Origin: Myxococcaceae bacterium
GTDB lineage: Bacteria > Myxococcota_A > Polyangia > Polyangiales > Ga0077539
Reading direction: 5' to 3'
Assembly: GCA_004297725.1 (NCBI GenBank)
Contig: SCUS01000098.1
Coordinates: forward strand, 62,001 to 126,000
Length of the DNA: 64,000 bases
Within the stretch, counting starts at the first letter, position 1, and the number at the start of each line of letters is the position of its first letter. Under the pieces are notes generated by a model. That model was given only the letters and a program-made list of their open reading frames with translations, did not search any database and was not told the origin of the DNA. Of the stretch, positions 15,861 through 23,460 are shown piece after piece. The position numbers and the translations under genes were made by a program.

Positions 15861-17617
15861 GACTCGGCCTCCGGTGCAGGTGCGGGCGGGGGCGCGGCGG
15901 CGACCGGCGGCGCGAGCAGCGCGGCGAGGTCGATCCGCCGGGCGCGGACGGGCGCGGACGGGCGCGGGGCGGGTAGCAGTTCGACCGGGGGCGGGGCGGG
16001 CTCGGGCGCGGCATGGAGCGCTGGCTCTTCGGCGGACGCCTCGACGACCGCGGCGAGCTGGTGGAAGACCGTCGCAGCCGGTGCCGGGTCGACCGGGCGG
16101 AGCGCGCGCTCGATCACCTTCAGCCGAGGACCCACCGGCCAGCCGCCGAACTTCTCTCGGAAGCGATGGCGGGCCCACCCGACCGAGCGGCCGCGCGCGG
16201 CGGCCAGCGCGACCATCTCGGCGTAGACCGCGACCTTCTCGTCCATGGAGGGCTTCTTCGCGACGGCCGCGGCGTCCACCTCGACGAGCTCGCCGTCCAC
16301 CTGCTCGGGGCCCTCGCGCACCTCGACGGGGAACTCGTAGCCACACTCGGTGCACACACGGGTGCCGCCTTCGTTGGCCGCGTAACACTTCGGACAGGTG
16401 CGGACGCTCGGCGCCGCGGGGCGACCGACCTTGCCATCGAGGTCCCACTCCCGGTCGTCCTGGGGGAAGCCGTGGTGGCGCTCGGCGCCGCGCAGGACGA
16501 CGCCCGCATGGTCGACGACGATCACGTCGGGCTTCGACGGGTGCGGACGCAGCCCACGGCCCATCATCTGGAGCGCGAGCGCGAGGCTCTCCGTCGGCCG
16601 CACGAGCGCGACGTAAGCGATCTTGGGCTCGTCCCACCCCTCGGTCAGGCAGCCGTAATTGCAGACGACGAGGATCTCGCCCGAGCGCAGTCGCGCGAGC
16701 ACCGCGTCGCGCTCGTCGGTGTCCGTACCGCCGTCGATGTGGCCCGCGGGCACGCCAGCCTCGGTGAAGGCCTGCGCGAGGTGCTGGGAGTGCTCGACGC
16801 TCGCGGCGAAGATCACCCCGCAGCGGCCCGCGCCGAGGCGCAGGTAGTGCTCGACGACGTCGCCGACGAGCTCGCGCTTGTCCATGCGCTCGGCGAGCTG
16901 GGCCTGGTTGTAGTCGCCCCCCTGGCTGACCTTCACGCCCGAGAGGTCCGCCTGGCGCGGGCTCACGAACACTCGCGGGGTGATCAGGAACCCGCGCGCG
17001 GCGAGCTCGGCGAAGGTCGCGATGACGTGGAGGCGCTGGAAGATCTTCAGCCCCTTGCCGTCCGCGCGGCACGGCGTGGCCGTCAGACCGATGACGACCG
17101 CGCCCGACGCGAGGTAGTGCTCGATGACCTTCGCCCAGGTCGGCGAGGTCGCGTGGTGCGCCTCGTCGACGAACACCACGTCCGCGGGCGGCAGCTTCCT
17201 GTTGACCAGCGTCTGGATGCTCGCCACCTGCGCGGGCGCCATCGGGCGGCGGGCGTTGTAGGGCTGCTTGGTGACCGGGTGCGGGATGACCCCGGCGCCC
17301 ATGATCACGCCGAGGTCGCGCTCGGGCACGCCCGCCTCGACGTACTTCCAGAACGTCTGGGCGATGATCTCGCGCCGGGGGCCGACGAAGAGGATGCGCT
17401 TGCGCTTCGCGAGGGCGCCCGTGCCGATGAGGGCCGCGACGATCGTCTTCCCGCCGCCCGTCGCCATCACCAGCAGCAGCGCGGAGGTACCCGCGGCGAT
17501 GAATCGGCGCGCGTCCTCGACGCCGGCGGCCTGGTAGTCGCGCGCGACGAGGCCGGACGTCGGTGCCGGCGGCGGGGCCTCGTCGGCGAGCAGGAACGGC
17601 TGCGCGGCGTCGAGCAT
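15848..17617 (-). CDS. SF2 DEAD/DEAH-type helicase
   Basis: A 589-residue superfamily 2 helicase (COG1061/SSL2-like phage type). Seen in order: YQAAGVEDAR Q-like region, Walker A ATGGGKT (about 50-56), DEAH box VFVDEAHH, motif III LTATP, then the second RecA domain with VVCNYGCLTEGWDEP and motif VI QMMGRGLRP. A four-Cys zinc ribbon (CPKCYAANEGG...CTECGYEF) follows near residue 405. The C-terminus is Pro-rich and ends with RARRIDLAALL plus an Ala/Pro tail, a motif shared with the large replication protein. Start ATG 17617 overlaps the previous stop by one base. Probably part of phage replication. Confidence 0.9.
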   Translation of the reverse strand: MLDAAQPFLLADEAPPPAPTSGLVARDYQAAGVEDARRFIAAGTSALLLVMATGGGKTIVAALIGTGALAKRKRILFVGPRREIIAQTFWKYVEAGVPERDLGVIMGAGVIPHPVTKQPYNARRPMAPAQVASIQTLVNRKLPPADVVFVDEAHHATSPTWAKVIEHYLASGAVVIGLTATPCRADGKGLKIFQRLHVIATFAELAARGFLITPRVFVSPRQADLSGVKVSQGGDYNQAQLAERMDKRELVGDVVEHYLRLGAGRCGVIFAASVEHSQHLAQAFTEAGVPAGHIDGGTDTDERDAVLARLRSGEILVVCNYGCLTEGWDEPKIAYVALVRPTESLALALQMMGRGLRPHPSKPDVIVVDHAGVVLRGAERHHGFPQDDREWDLDGKVGRPAAPSVRTCPKCYAANEGGTRVCTECGYEFPVEVREGPEQVDGELVEVDAAAVAKKPSMDEKVAVYAEMVALAAARGRSVGWARHRFREKFGGWPVGPRLKVIERALRPVDPAPAATVFHQLAAVVEASAEEPALHAAPEPAPPPVELLPAPRPSAPVRARRIDLAALLAPPVAAAPPPAPAPEAESWSL

Positions 17618-19026
17618 CAGGCGGTCCCCGTCTGCCGCAGCAGGTCGGCGTACCCGAGCGCGAGGCGCTCCAGCTCGTCGACGCCCCCGGGGAAGGTCGC
17701 TGCGAGGGCGCGCAGCCGGAGGTCCTCGCGGGTGGCCCGCACCGCGAGGCGCGCGGCCTCGGCGGCGACGCGGGTGAACATCAGCTCGTCGAGGAGGACC
17801 TGCGCGGGGACAGTGGCGACCGGCGCTGCCGCGCGCAGGGCGTCGAGCTCCTCGCGGGCAGCCCCCAGCAGGCGCGAGAGCTCGCCCGCCTGCCGCAGCA
17901 CCTCGGTCGTCTCGGCGCGCGCTTCGACGCCGGCGGCGAGGCCGTGGCGCATCGCGAGGTCGACGAGGTCCCAGGCGTACGCCTCGGCGCCGAGGGCTTC
18001 GAGCTTCTCCGCCTCCGCCGCGTCGGCGCGGGCGCGCTCGATCGCGTGCGACTCCTCCCACTCGTCGGCCTTGTGGGCGGCGTCGAAGCGCGCCATCTCG
18101 GCGGCGTCGGCGCGGTCCCGCAGCGTGTCGCGCTCGGTCGACACCACACCGAGCAGGCGCTGCAGCCCGGCGATCTTCGCGGCGGCGGCCTCGGCCTCGC
18201 GCTGCGCGGTGACGCCAGCCACGCTGGCATCATCGCGGCACTGATCGAGGGCGCGCTCTGCGTTGGTCGCTCGCTCCCGGACCAGCTGGAGCTCGGCCGA
18301 CTCGGCGGCGACGGGCGCGACCATGACGGGCGCGGGCCTCGGCACACCGCGCGACCCCGCGGGCAGCACCGGCGACTGCCCGACGCGCGAGGCGACGTGG
18401 GCGACGGCGGCGATGGGGCTCAGGCGATGCGTGCGCGCGGCCCGGTGCGCGAGCGCGCGATGGGAGGCGCAGAGCGGGCGGTACGCGGGGTCGCACCGCG
18501 CGGACGCGGCGAGGGGCGGACGGATGCATCTCGGGATAGGACATCCAGGAGGGGACATCCCGGCGACGTCGGACGGTGCTGCAACGACCGGCGTCGACGT
18601 GAGCGTGCCGCCCGCGACGGAGGTGGTGCGTCGGCGGGCGAGCGGCGGGCGCGTGGCGGGGCGGCCGACCTTCGGTGCGGGCGCGACGGCTACGACCTCG
18701 CCCTCCTCCTCGTCGTCCTCTTCCTCGCGCCGCTTCCCGCACCCGAAGCGCAGGCTTTCGAGCCGCCGCGTGGGCGCCTCGGTCGGCACCGGCAGCGGGG
18801 CCGGGGGCTCGCCGCCCGCCTTGCGCCACGACTCGGCCACCACCGCGCGGAAGAGCTTGAGCTCCTTCTCCCCGCCGTTCGAGGCGTTCACCACGCCGTC
18901 GCGCGCCTTCGCGATGACGGTGCCCTTTGGCAGCCTGCGCACGAGCACGTCGAGCCCCTCGGGGCGATCGTCGGCGCCGACGAAGACGGGCTTGCCGCCC
19001 TCGAGCTTCCAGAGCTGGTAGCTCAT
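17617..19026 (-). CDS. Coiled-coil phage protein with Cys cluster
   Basis: 469 residues from an ATG that overlaps the upstream stop (ATGA). Residues 1-75 form a small folded domain (MSYQLWKLEGGKPVFVG, then RLPKGTVIAKARDG). An acidic run (EEEDDEEEGE) and basic region follow, then a Cys/His-rich segment (CPIPRC ... CDPAYRPLCASHRALAH, about 152-185). Residues 235-469 are long Ala/Glu-rich coiled coils. It could organise the early replication complex with the helicase, but no family is recognised; only the operon position supports that idea. Confidence 0.6.
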   Translation of the reverse strand: MSYQLWKLEGGKPVFVGADDRPEGLDVLVRRLPKGTVIAKARDGVVNASNGGEKELKLFRAVVAESWRKAGGEPPAPLPVPTEAPTRRLESLRFGCGKRREEEDDEEEGEVVAVAPAPKVGRPATRPPLARRRTTSVAGGTLTSTPVVAAPSDVAGMSPPGCPIPRCIRPPLAASARCDPAYRPLCASHRALAHRAARTHRLSPIAAVAHVASRVGQSPVLPAGSRGVPRPAPVMVAPVAAESAELQLVRERATNAERALDQCRDDASVAGVTAQREAEAAAAKIAGLQRLLGVVSTERDTLRDRADAAEMARFDAAHKADEWEESHAIERARADAAEAEKLEALGAEAYAWDLVDLAMRHGLAAGVEARAETTEVLRQAGELSRLLGAAREELDALRAAAPVATVPAQVLLDELMFTRVAAEAARLAVRATREDLRLRALAATFPGGVDELERLALGYADLLRQTGTA

Positions 19027-19502
19027 TCGCCCTCTCCCAGGTCGTCGGCGGTCTGCGCCAGGTCGCTCGACATCTGCCGGAACTCCGCGCGGAGCTGCGC
19101 GCGCTCGGCCGAGTCGATGACGCCGTCGCCTTCGAGCGCGCGGTCGTAGAGCGCGTTGAGCTGCCCCGCGCGGGTGTTCATCCGGCGGATGTGCTTGTCG
19201 ATGGGCTGGTGCGACGCGACGCCGCAGCCGATCGCCGAGAGCACCGCCGCGCGGATGCGGGGGCGCAGCAGCGGGATCTGCCCGGCGCGCAGGAACACCC
19301 CGCCGCCCACCTTCACCATCTTCCCCGCGCGCTTCGGGTCGATCGAGAGGTCGCGGGCGAGCTCGGCGACGCTCCACCCGGCGCGCTCGTTCGGGTCGCG
19401 CTCCCGTGCGATCACGCCGTCTTCCAACGCCTGACGCACCCGCTCCTCGCCCTCGCGGGGGCGGGGCCGTTCAGTGCCCTGTCCAGTCCGCTCGATCGTC
19501 AT
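19023..19502 (-). CDS. HTH-containing phage protein
   Basis: 159 residues. A helix-turn-helix is likely at 40-62 (WSVAELARDLSIDPKRAGKM), with a downstream helix-rich oligomerisation part and a C-terminal coil (AEFRQMSSDLAQTADDL). The length and layout recall phage CII-type regulatory proteins, though I cannot confirm the family. ATG overlaps on both sides (19023-19026 and 19499-19502) place it in the early leftward operon started by the Cro-like gene. Confidence 0.6.
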   Translation of the reverse strand: MTIERTGQGTERPRPREGEERVRQALEDGVIARERDPNERAGWSVAELARDLSIDPKRAGKMVKVGGGVFLRAGQIPLLRPRIRAAVLSAIGCGVASHQPIDKHIRRMNTRAGQLNALYDRALEGDGVIDSAERAQLRAEFRQMSSDLAQTADDLGEGE

Positions 19503-19900
19503 CGGCCGGACTCCCCGCCCGCCGAGGACAGCGCGACCGTGGGTGCATGAACACGATCCGCCTCGCCCTGGTGCTCTGCTACTTCCTCGTTGGGCTGACC
19601 GCCGCGCTGAGCGCCCGACCCGTGCACGCCGAGGTCCTCGACGGACACCCGCGGCGGGGCGCAGGCGGCGCAGATCTGGTCGAGCCCGTCGCGCACCTTC
19701 TGGACGCCACCTGCGACGCCGATGAGGGCAGTCGCGTCGAGGTCGGTGCGGGCGGCGAGCGCCACCACGATGTGCAACGCGCGGTTGGCGAGGCGCGCGA
19801 GGCCCGTCCCGAGGGAGGCCACAGTCGGCACGACGGAGGCACCGCGCTCGTGCTGAGGGAGCTCGGCGGTCGAGAGCGTGGGCGGAAGGGGCGCGGCCAT
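19499..19900 (-). CDS. Small phage protein, unknown
   Basis: 133 residues. The middle is helical and hydrophobic (TGLARLANRALHIVVALAARTDLDATALIG), followed by a CAACAPP motif. The last third is Gly/Glu/Gln-rich and looks disordered. Its stop overlaps the HTH gene start by 4 nt. No domain recognised; the helical core might mediate oligomerisation. Confidence 0.5.
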   Translation of the reverse strand: MAAPLPPTLSTAELPQHERGASVVPTVASLGTGLARLANRALHIVVALAARTDLDATALIGVAGGVQKVRDGLDQICAACAPPRVSVEDLGVHGSGAQRGGQPNEEVAEHQGEADRVHAPTVALSSAGGESGR

Positions 19901-19903
19901 CGC

Positions 19904-20332
19904 TCAGCCCTCCTCGTCGACGTCGAAGCACCCCGGGTCGTGAGCGCCGCCGTCGGGCGCGCCGCCGTCGGAGCACTCACCGGCGATCTCGCTGGCGGGC
20001 TTCGATGCGATCACCACCGAGACCTGGAACTCGACCATCTCGCCCGGGTTCACCGTGAGGTTCCGGGTGTGCGCGACGATCATCTCGACGAGGTTCGCTG
20101 CGCCCTCCCGGCTGAACGTGTCGCCCGGGGCGGTGCGCAGGGTGCCGCGGGTGCCGTCGGGCGCGGGGCGGTGCCCCTGCTCGATGGTGTCGGCCAGATC
20201 GTTGAGCATGGCGACGGCGTCGGGGCTGTAGTCGCGCCCGTAGTCCCGGGCCACGCTGCGGAGCACATTGGCGATGTTCTCGCCGGTGAGCGTCGTCTCG
20301 ACGTCGCCCTCGATGCGAAGGTGGGTCGCCAT
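19904..20332 (-). CDS. Phage protein of unknown function
   Basis: 142 residues starting at ATG 20332. It has a helical first half (NIANVLRSVARDYGRDY, DAVAMLNDLADTIEQ), then a beta hairpin with TVNPGEMVEFQVSVVIASKP, and an acidic C-terminus with two Cys. This mixed fold could be a small regulator or anti-host factor. No family recognised. It lies 3 nt downstream of a tiny membrane gene, so it is in the same transcript. Confidence 0.55.
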   Translation of the reverse strand: MATHLRIEGDVETTLTGENIANVLRSVARDYGRDYSPDAVAMLNDLADTIEQGHRPAPDGTRGTLRTAPGDTFSREGAANLVEMIVAHTRNLTVNPGEMVEFQVSVVIASKPASEIAGECSDGGAPDGGAHDPGCFDVDEEG

Positions 20333-20335
20333 CGC

Positions 20336-20482
20336 TCAGCCCTCCCTGTCGGCGAACACCGCGGCAGCGACGATCAGCACCGTGGCCACGAGCACGTCGA
20401 GCACGACGACGACGGGGCGGCCGGGGGCGAAGAGGTTGGCGGTGAGCAGCGCGGCGAGCGCGAGCAGCAGCAGGGGGCGCAT
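20336..20482 (-). CDS. Tiny two-span membrane protein
   Basis: A 48-residue protein with MRPLLLLALAALLTANLFAP as the first hydrophobic span, a short GRP turn, and a second span (VVVVLDVLVATVLIVAAAVF) ending in DREG. It sits between other early genes with 3-nt spacing on both sides. The presence of clean hydrophobic pattern and tight spacing supports translation, although it is very short. Possible roles include membrane modulation of the host or a holin-like function; neither is shown. Confidence 0.5.
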   Translation of the reverse strand: MRPLLLLALAALLTANLFAPGRPVVVVLDVLVATVLIVAAAVFADREG

Positions 20483-20485
20483 GGG

Positions 20486-20605
20486 CTACAGGCCCTCCCG
20501 GCGCAGGTACCCGGTGGACGCGATCACCTCACCCGCGAGGCGTGCGGCGCGGCAGAGGCCCGCGGCGACGAGGGCGGTGCAGAGGACGGCGAGGAGGGGG
20601 CGCAT
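20486..20605 (-). CDS. Tiny N-terminally hydrophobic protein
   Basis: 39 residues, starting with MRPLLAVLCTALVAAGLC, nearly the same first four residues as the next gene downstream, and ending with a basic, aromatic tail (TGYLRREGL). The start overlaps the upstream stop by one base. The shared MRPLL start with the neighbouring 48-residue protein suggests duplication. Weakly supported because of length. Confidence 0.4.
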   Translation of the reverse strand: MRPLLAVLCTALVAAGLCRAARLAGEVIASTGYLRREGL

Positions 20606-20769
20606 CATCCCGGCACCGCGTGCTGCCAGGGGTCGTTGTTCGGGCAGCACGGACCGCAGTCACCCGCGAGCGCGCCGCAGTCCTCGCAGATGTCTTCGGT
20701 GCCGAGATCGCCGAAGAACGTCTGCCGGTCGAGCTCCGCGAGGTCCGCGGCGTCGAAGAAGGGCTCCAC
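20605..20769 (-). CDS. Tiny Cys-rich acidic protein
   Basis: 54 residues from GTG 20769, one base after the Cro-like gene stop, with GGCGG upstream. It has an acidic amphipathic start (VEPFFDAADLAELDRQTFF) and a Cys cluster (ICEDCGALAGDCGPCC) that could bind zinc. As the second gene after the leftward promoter it would be made very early after induction. Function unknown. Confidence 0.5.
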   Translation of the reverse strand: MEPFFDAADLAELDRQTFFGDLGTEDICEDCGALAGDCGPCCPNNDPWQHAVPG

Positions 20770-20770
20770 G

Positions 20771-21097
20771 TCAGGCCGCCTTCGAGGCGGCGGACGACGG
20801 CGGGGTGCTGCTGGGGCGGGGGTCGGCGGCGTCGCGCTGCGCGCGGGCCCGCGCGACGGCCGCCTCGACGGTCTCCTTCGTGGGGGGCTCGCCCTCGCCA
20901 CAGGCCAGCCAGGACACCGAGCATCCCAGCACCGAGGCGAACGCGTCGAGGATCACCGGGCGAACCACCCGCTGCTCCCTCGCTTCGATCAGAGCGCACT
21001 GAGTCTCCGGCCGCCCCGAGAGGCGGCCAAGCTCTCGCCCGGTCAGCCCCGCAAGGGTCCGGACTTCCCGCAATCGCGAGCCCACGGTCGATGACAT
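20771..21097 (-). CDS. Cro-like XRE-family regulator
   Basis: 108 residues from ATG 21097. Residues 5-60 form an XRE helix-turn-helix (RLREVRTLAGLTGRELGRLS, then a recognition helix with ETQCALIEA), followed by SVSWLACGEG, the typical end of the XRE domain in phage repressors. The tail is Ala/Ser/Pro-rich. It is the first gene of the leftward operon and diverges from the repressor gene, the classic Cro position. An upstream in-frame ATG at 21133 would lie inside the promoter -35, so 21097 is preferred; the transcript would then be nearly leaderless. Confidence 0.8.
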   Translation of the reverse strand: MSSTVGSRLREVRTLAGLTGRELGRLSGRPETQCALIEAREQRVVRPVILDAFASVLGCSVSWLACGEGEPPTKETVEAAVARARAQRDAADPRPSSTPPSSAASKAA

Positions 21098-21133
21098 GAC
21101 ATCATCTGTATTCGTGTCATCGCGTGATGTCAA
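21098..21133 (-). promoter_or_regulatory. Leftward phage promoter with repressor operator
   Basis: Read on the minus strand: -35 TTGACA (21133-21128), a 17-bp spacer, and -10 TACAGA (21110-21105). Transcription would start at about 21098, right at the Cro-like ATG. A near-palindrome TGTCATC-gcgt-GATGTCA (21115-21132) overlaps the -35 and spacer. The same block recurs at 23385-23422. Confidence 0.7.
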
Positions 21134-21152
21134 CCCTAACGCAACCTGGGTC

Positions 21153-21172
21153 GCGACATCGTTGGATGTCGC
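21153..21172. promoter_or_regulatory. Perfect repressor operator palindrome
   Basis: The 20-bp sequence GCGACATCGTTGGATGTCGC is a perfect inverted repeat, 8-bp arms around a 4-bp centre. It has the same half-site (ACATC/GATGT) and spacing as the sites in both TTGACA promoters. It lies 17 bp before the repressor GTG, so it may mediate autoregulation. A weak -10 (TGTTAT, 21174-21179) follows. Confidence 0.65.
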
Positions 21173-21188
21173 TTGTTATCCTCGCGAG

Positions 21189-21791
21189 GTGGAGACGCCG
21201 GGCGATCGGATCAAGCAAGCACTTCAACTCCGCGGGATCTCCGCTCGTGAGCTCGCCCGCCGGGCCGGGATGGGGCCGACGCAGGTCTCGGTTCTGATCG
21301 CGCGCTACGAGAAGAACGAAGACGCTGAGGTGACGCTCCCGACCTTGAAGGCCATCGCGAAGGGCGCGGAGGTGTCGGCCGCATGGCTCATCCTGGGGAC
21401 TGGCTCCCCCGATGCCGACGACGACGCCCGCGCCCCCTCCACCCGCGAGAGCGAGCTGCCTCGTCGCGGCAACGTCATCGGCTGGGACGACGCGCTCGCG
21501 GTCGTCCGCGCGAAGCACAAGTTCACCGACGACACGGTGTCCTCGGGGGAGCGCGTCGCGGCGCTGACCACCCGGGGGATCATCACGCCCGAGGAGGTGC
21601 TCCAGATCCTGCGGCTCGTGGCCCAGCAGAGCGACCCGGCCCGCATGGAGCGCCAGCTCGCCGAAGCCTACGAGCGGCAGCGCCAGGTGCTCGCCGACGC
21701 CGACGCGCGGGAGGCTGAGGCCGAGGCGAGGGAGAAGGCCGAGAAGGTGAAGCCGAAGGGCGGGCGGAAGCCGAAGGGCGGGCGGGGGTGA
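21189..21791 (+). CDS. Prophage repressor, XRE-family
   Basis: 200 residues from GTG 21189. Residues 5-60 are an XRE HTH (DRIKQALQLRGISARELARRAG, TQVSVLIARYEKN), ending in the EVSAAWLILGTG signature. The rest is helical (EEVLQILRLVAQQ) with a Lys/Gly-rich tail; no LexA-type Ser/Lys peptidase is seen. It diverges from the Cro-like gene across an operator region and is followed by membrane and ImmA-like genes on the same transcript, the expected lysogenic operon. The start lacks a clear Shine-Dalgarno sequence; an upstream TTG start is possible. Confidence 0.8.
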   Translation: METPGDRIKQALQLRGISARELARRAGMGPTQVSVLIARYEKNEDAEVTLPTLKAIAKGAEVSAAWLILGTGSPDADDDARAPSTRESELPRRGNVIGWDDALAVVRAKHKFTDDTVSSGERVAALTTRGIITPEEVLQILRLVAQQSDPARMERQLAEAYERQRQVLADADAREAEAEAREKAEKVKPKGGRKPKGGRG

Positions 21792-22456
21792 GCGAATCGA
21801 AGGAGGCGCACCCCTACCGGACCCTCGCCGAAGTCGTTCAGTCCGTCCGCGACCACACCGCCCCCGCGTCCGTTCGGGGCGATCTCCTCGACTACATCCG
21901 CGAACTGCGGGAGCTCATCGACCAGGGACTGCCCGGCGTCGGTCGCGACGTCGTCGCGAGCATCATCAAGGACCTCGCCGAGACCCGCGATGACCTTGTC
22001 CGGCGGTATGCGGCGATCGACAAGCTGCTGACCTGGTTCTCCTCTGGCGTCGGGACGGCCGGTGGCGTCGCCTCCATCGCCGCCGTGGCCAGTCGCAGCG
22101 GCCTCGTGGTAACCGTCGCGCTGATCGTCCTCACCATCGCGATCGTCCTGATGGCGCGGGTGATCCTCGTGCAGATCGAGCCCTGGACGCTGGTGATACG
22201 CGAGATCGAGGGCGCCATCGTCGACCTTCGCAAGCAGGCGCACGACTTGCCAGCGACCGCCGCCGTGGAGCGCGAGAAGATGTGGGAGGAGATGGCGACC
22301 CTCACCCGTCGGCTCGAAGCGCACGAGCAACGAGTGGCCTCCGAGCAGCAGGACCCGCCGACTGGGGTCCGTGTGACGGAGAACCCCGCGGCTGGTAAGG
22401 TCTCCAGCGACGAAGAGATCCCGCCGCGAGAGAACGAACGCCGAGGTGCCCGATGA
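21788..22456 (+). CDS. Two-span membrane protein in the lysogeny operon
   Basis: 222 residues from GTG 21788, overlapping the repressor stop (GTGA). An N-terminal helical domain (1-80) precedes two membrane spans at about 85-125 (GVGTAGGVASIAAVAS and VVTVALIVLTIAIVLMARVI) and a long charged coiled-coil tail (EREKMWEEMATLTRRLEAHEQR). It would be expressed in the lysogen with the repressor. Proteins in this position are often superinfection-exclusion or defence factors; that is an inference from position and topology only. Confidence 0.75.
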   Translation: MSESKEAHPYRTLAEVVQSVRDHTAPASVRGDLLDYIRELRELIDQGLPGVGRDVVASIIKDLAETRDDLVRRYAAIDKLLTWFSSGVGTAGGVASIAAVASRSGLVVTVALIVLTIAIVLMARVILVQIEPWTLVIREIEGAIVDLRKQAHDLPATAAVEREKMWEEMATLTRRLEAHEQRVASEQQDPPTGVRVTENPAAGKVSSDEEIPPRENERRGAR

Positions 22457-22644
22457 GTTTCAACCAGATCAGACTCGCCATGATCGCCCTCGCTCTCGCG
22501 ACGCTCGGGCTGGCGTCGATCGTCGCGGTGGCTCGCGGGGTGCCGCTCGCCGTTCGGCTGGCGCTCGCCGCAGCCCTCGCTGCGCATGCCGTTCCGCTTC
22601 TGTGGCGCGCCGCGTCCCCGCGCTCAGCGCCGGTCCACTCCTGA
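22453..22644 (+). CDS. Small two-span membrane protein
   Basis: 63 residues, ATGA overlap with the preceding membrane gene. Two hydrophobic segments (IRLAMIALALATLGLASIVAVA and VRLALAAALAAHAVPLLW) leave only short loops and a brief polar tail. It is probably co-translated with, and may pair with, the larger membrane protein before it. Expressed from the lysogeny operon. No family recognised. Confidence 0.65.
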   Translation: MSFNQIRLAMIALALATLGLASIVAVARGVPLAVRLALAAALAAHAVPLLWRAASPRSAPVHS

Positions 22645-22746
22645 CATACCCCGTCCGCCCCCTCGCACGATCGCCCGGGAGCTCCGGGCGCGCCTGGAAC
22701 TCCAGCCTCCGTTGACGGTTTCTTGGCCCGCCCGCAACGTCGAGGG

Positions 22747-23331
22747 GTGGCATTCCGCCGTCAGCCCAAGCGCCCGCGCGCAGCACCGACCGACCTGACG
22801 CTCATCGACCTCTGCGCGCCGACCGTGGCCCCGTCCCGCGCGCAGCGCCGCCGCAAGCCGCCCTCCCCCGGCGCGGCCGAGGTCCGCGGCCACCTCGAGC
22901 GTCCCTGGCTGCTGGACCCCGGCCTGATCGAGGGCACGGCGACCAAGGCCCACGAGGACGGGCACCTGCGTGACGCCTTCGACCGGGCCTCGGGCGACGT
23001 GCTCTCCGCGCGCCTCGGGTACCTGGTGCTCAAGTCCGAGCACGCGGCCTGCGGGGGCGGGTGCCTGCTCGAGCGCACGCTGGTGGTGAAGCCCAGCGCC
23101 GACGAGCTGCGGTGGAACCTCCGGGTGCTGCACGAGCTCGCCCACGCCCTGCTCGAGGCGCAGTACGCCGAGACGGGGAAGCGCTTCGCCGAGTCCGACG
23201 CCTGGGCCCTCACCCTCGCGCTTGCGGTGCCCAGGAAGGCGTTCAAGCGCCGCCACGAGGCGCGGCACGTCCCCCGGTGGGCCGTGGCGCTGCGGGCGAT
23301 GACGGCGAAGGTGGTGATGCAGGCCGCGTAG
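22747..23331 (+). CDS. ImmA/IrrE-type metalloprotease
   Basis: 194 residues from GTG 22747. The core holds the zinc-protease motif HELAH (about 128-132), preceded by a helix and followed by FAESDAWALTLALAVP, whose Glu is the likely third metal ligand, as in ImmA/COG2856 proteins. The N-terminal 50 residues are basic and Pro-rich. In ICEBs1 and phage phi105, ImmA cleaves the XRE repressor to trigger induction; here the gene lies in the same operon as the repressor, so a similar anti-repressor role is likely. The start is uncertain (a TTG lies at 22723). Confidence 0.75.
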   Translation: MAFRRQPKRPRAAPTDLTLIDLCAPTVAPSRAQRRRKPPSPGAAEVRGHLERPWLLDPGLIEGTATKAHEDGHLRDAFDRASGDVLSARLGYLVLKSEHAACGGGCLLERTLVVKPSADELRWNLRVLHELAHALLEAQYAETGKRFAESDAWALTLALAVPRKAFKRRHEARHVPRWAVALRAMTAKVVMQAA

Positions 23332-23385
23332 GGGTCGCGAGAGAGCCCCGGAGGAAGGGGGTGGAGAAGAAAATCACGGGCGGCG

Positions 23386-23422
23386 TTGACATCGTGTGAT
23401 GGCACGAATACAGATGATGTCA
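23386..23422 (+). promoter_or_regulatory. Rightward phage promoter with repressor operator
   Basis: -35 TTGACA (23386-23391), 17-bp spacer, -10 TACAGA (23409-23414), start near 23421. The palindrome TGACATC-gtgt-GATGGCA (23387-23404) overlaps the -35 and spacer. The block matches the leftward promoter at 21097-21134 at all but about five positions, and drives the rightward operon from 23461. Confidence 0.7.
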
Positions 23423-23460
23423 CCGCAGCGGATCACTTCCCCGCCGCGGCCGAGGCCCCG

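Noticed and set aside
20771..21133. Cro-like protein start at ATG 21133
   Set aside because: The codon lies within the -35 hexamer of the gene's own promoter, so it would not be in the transcript.
21096..21188. Repressor start at the ATG/TTG codons inside the operator region
   Set aside because: These starts would add residues encoded by the promoter and operator repeats; GTG 21189 directly precedes the HTH domain. A TTG start cannot be fully excluded.
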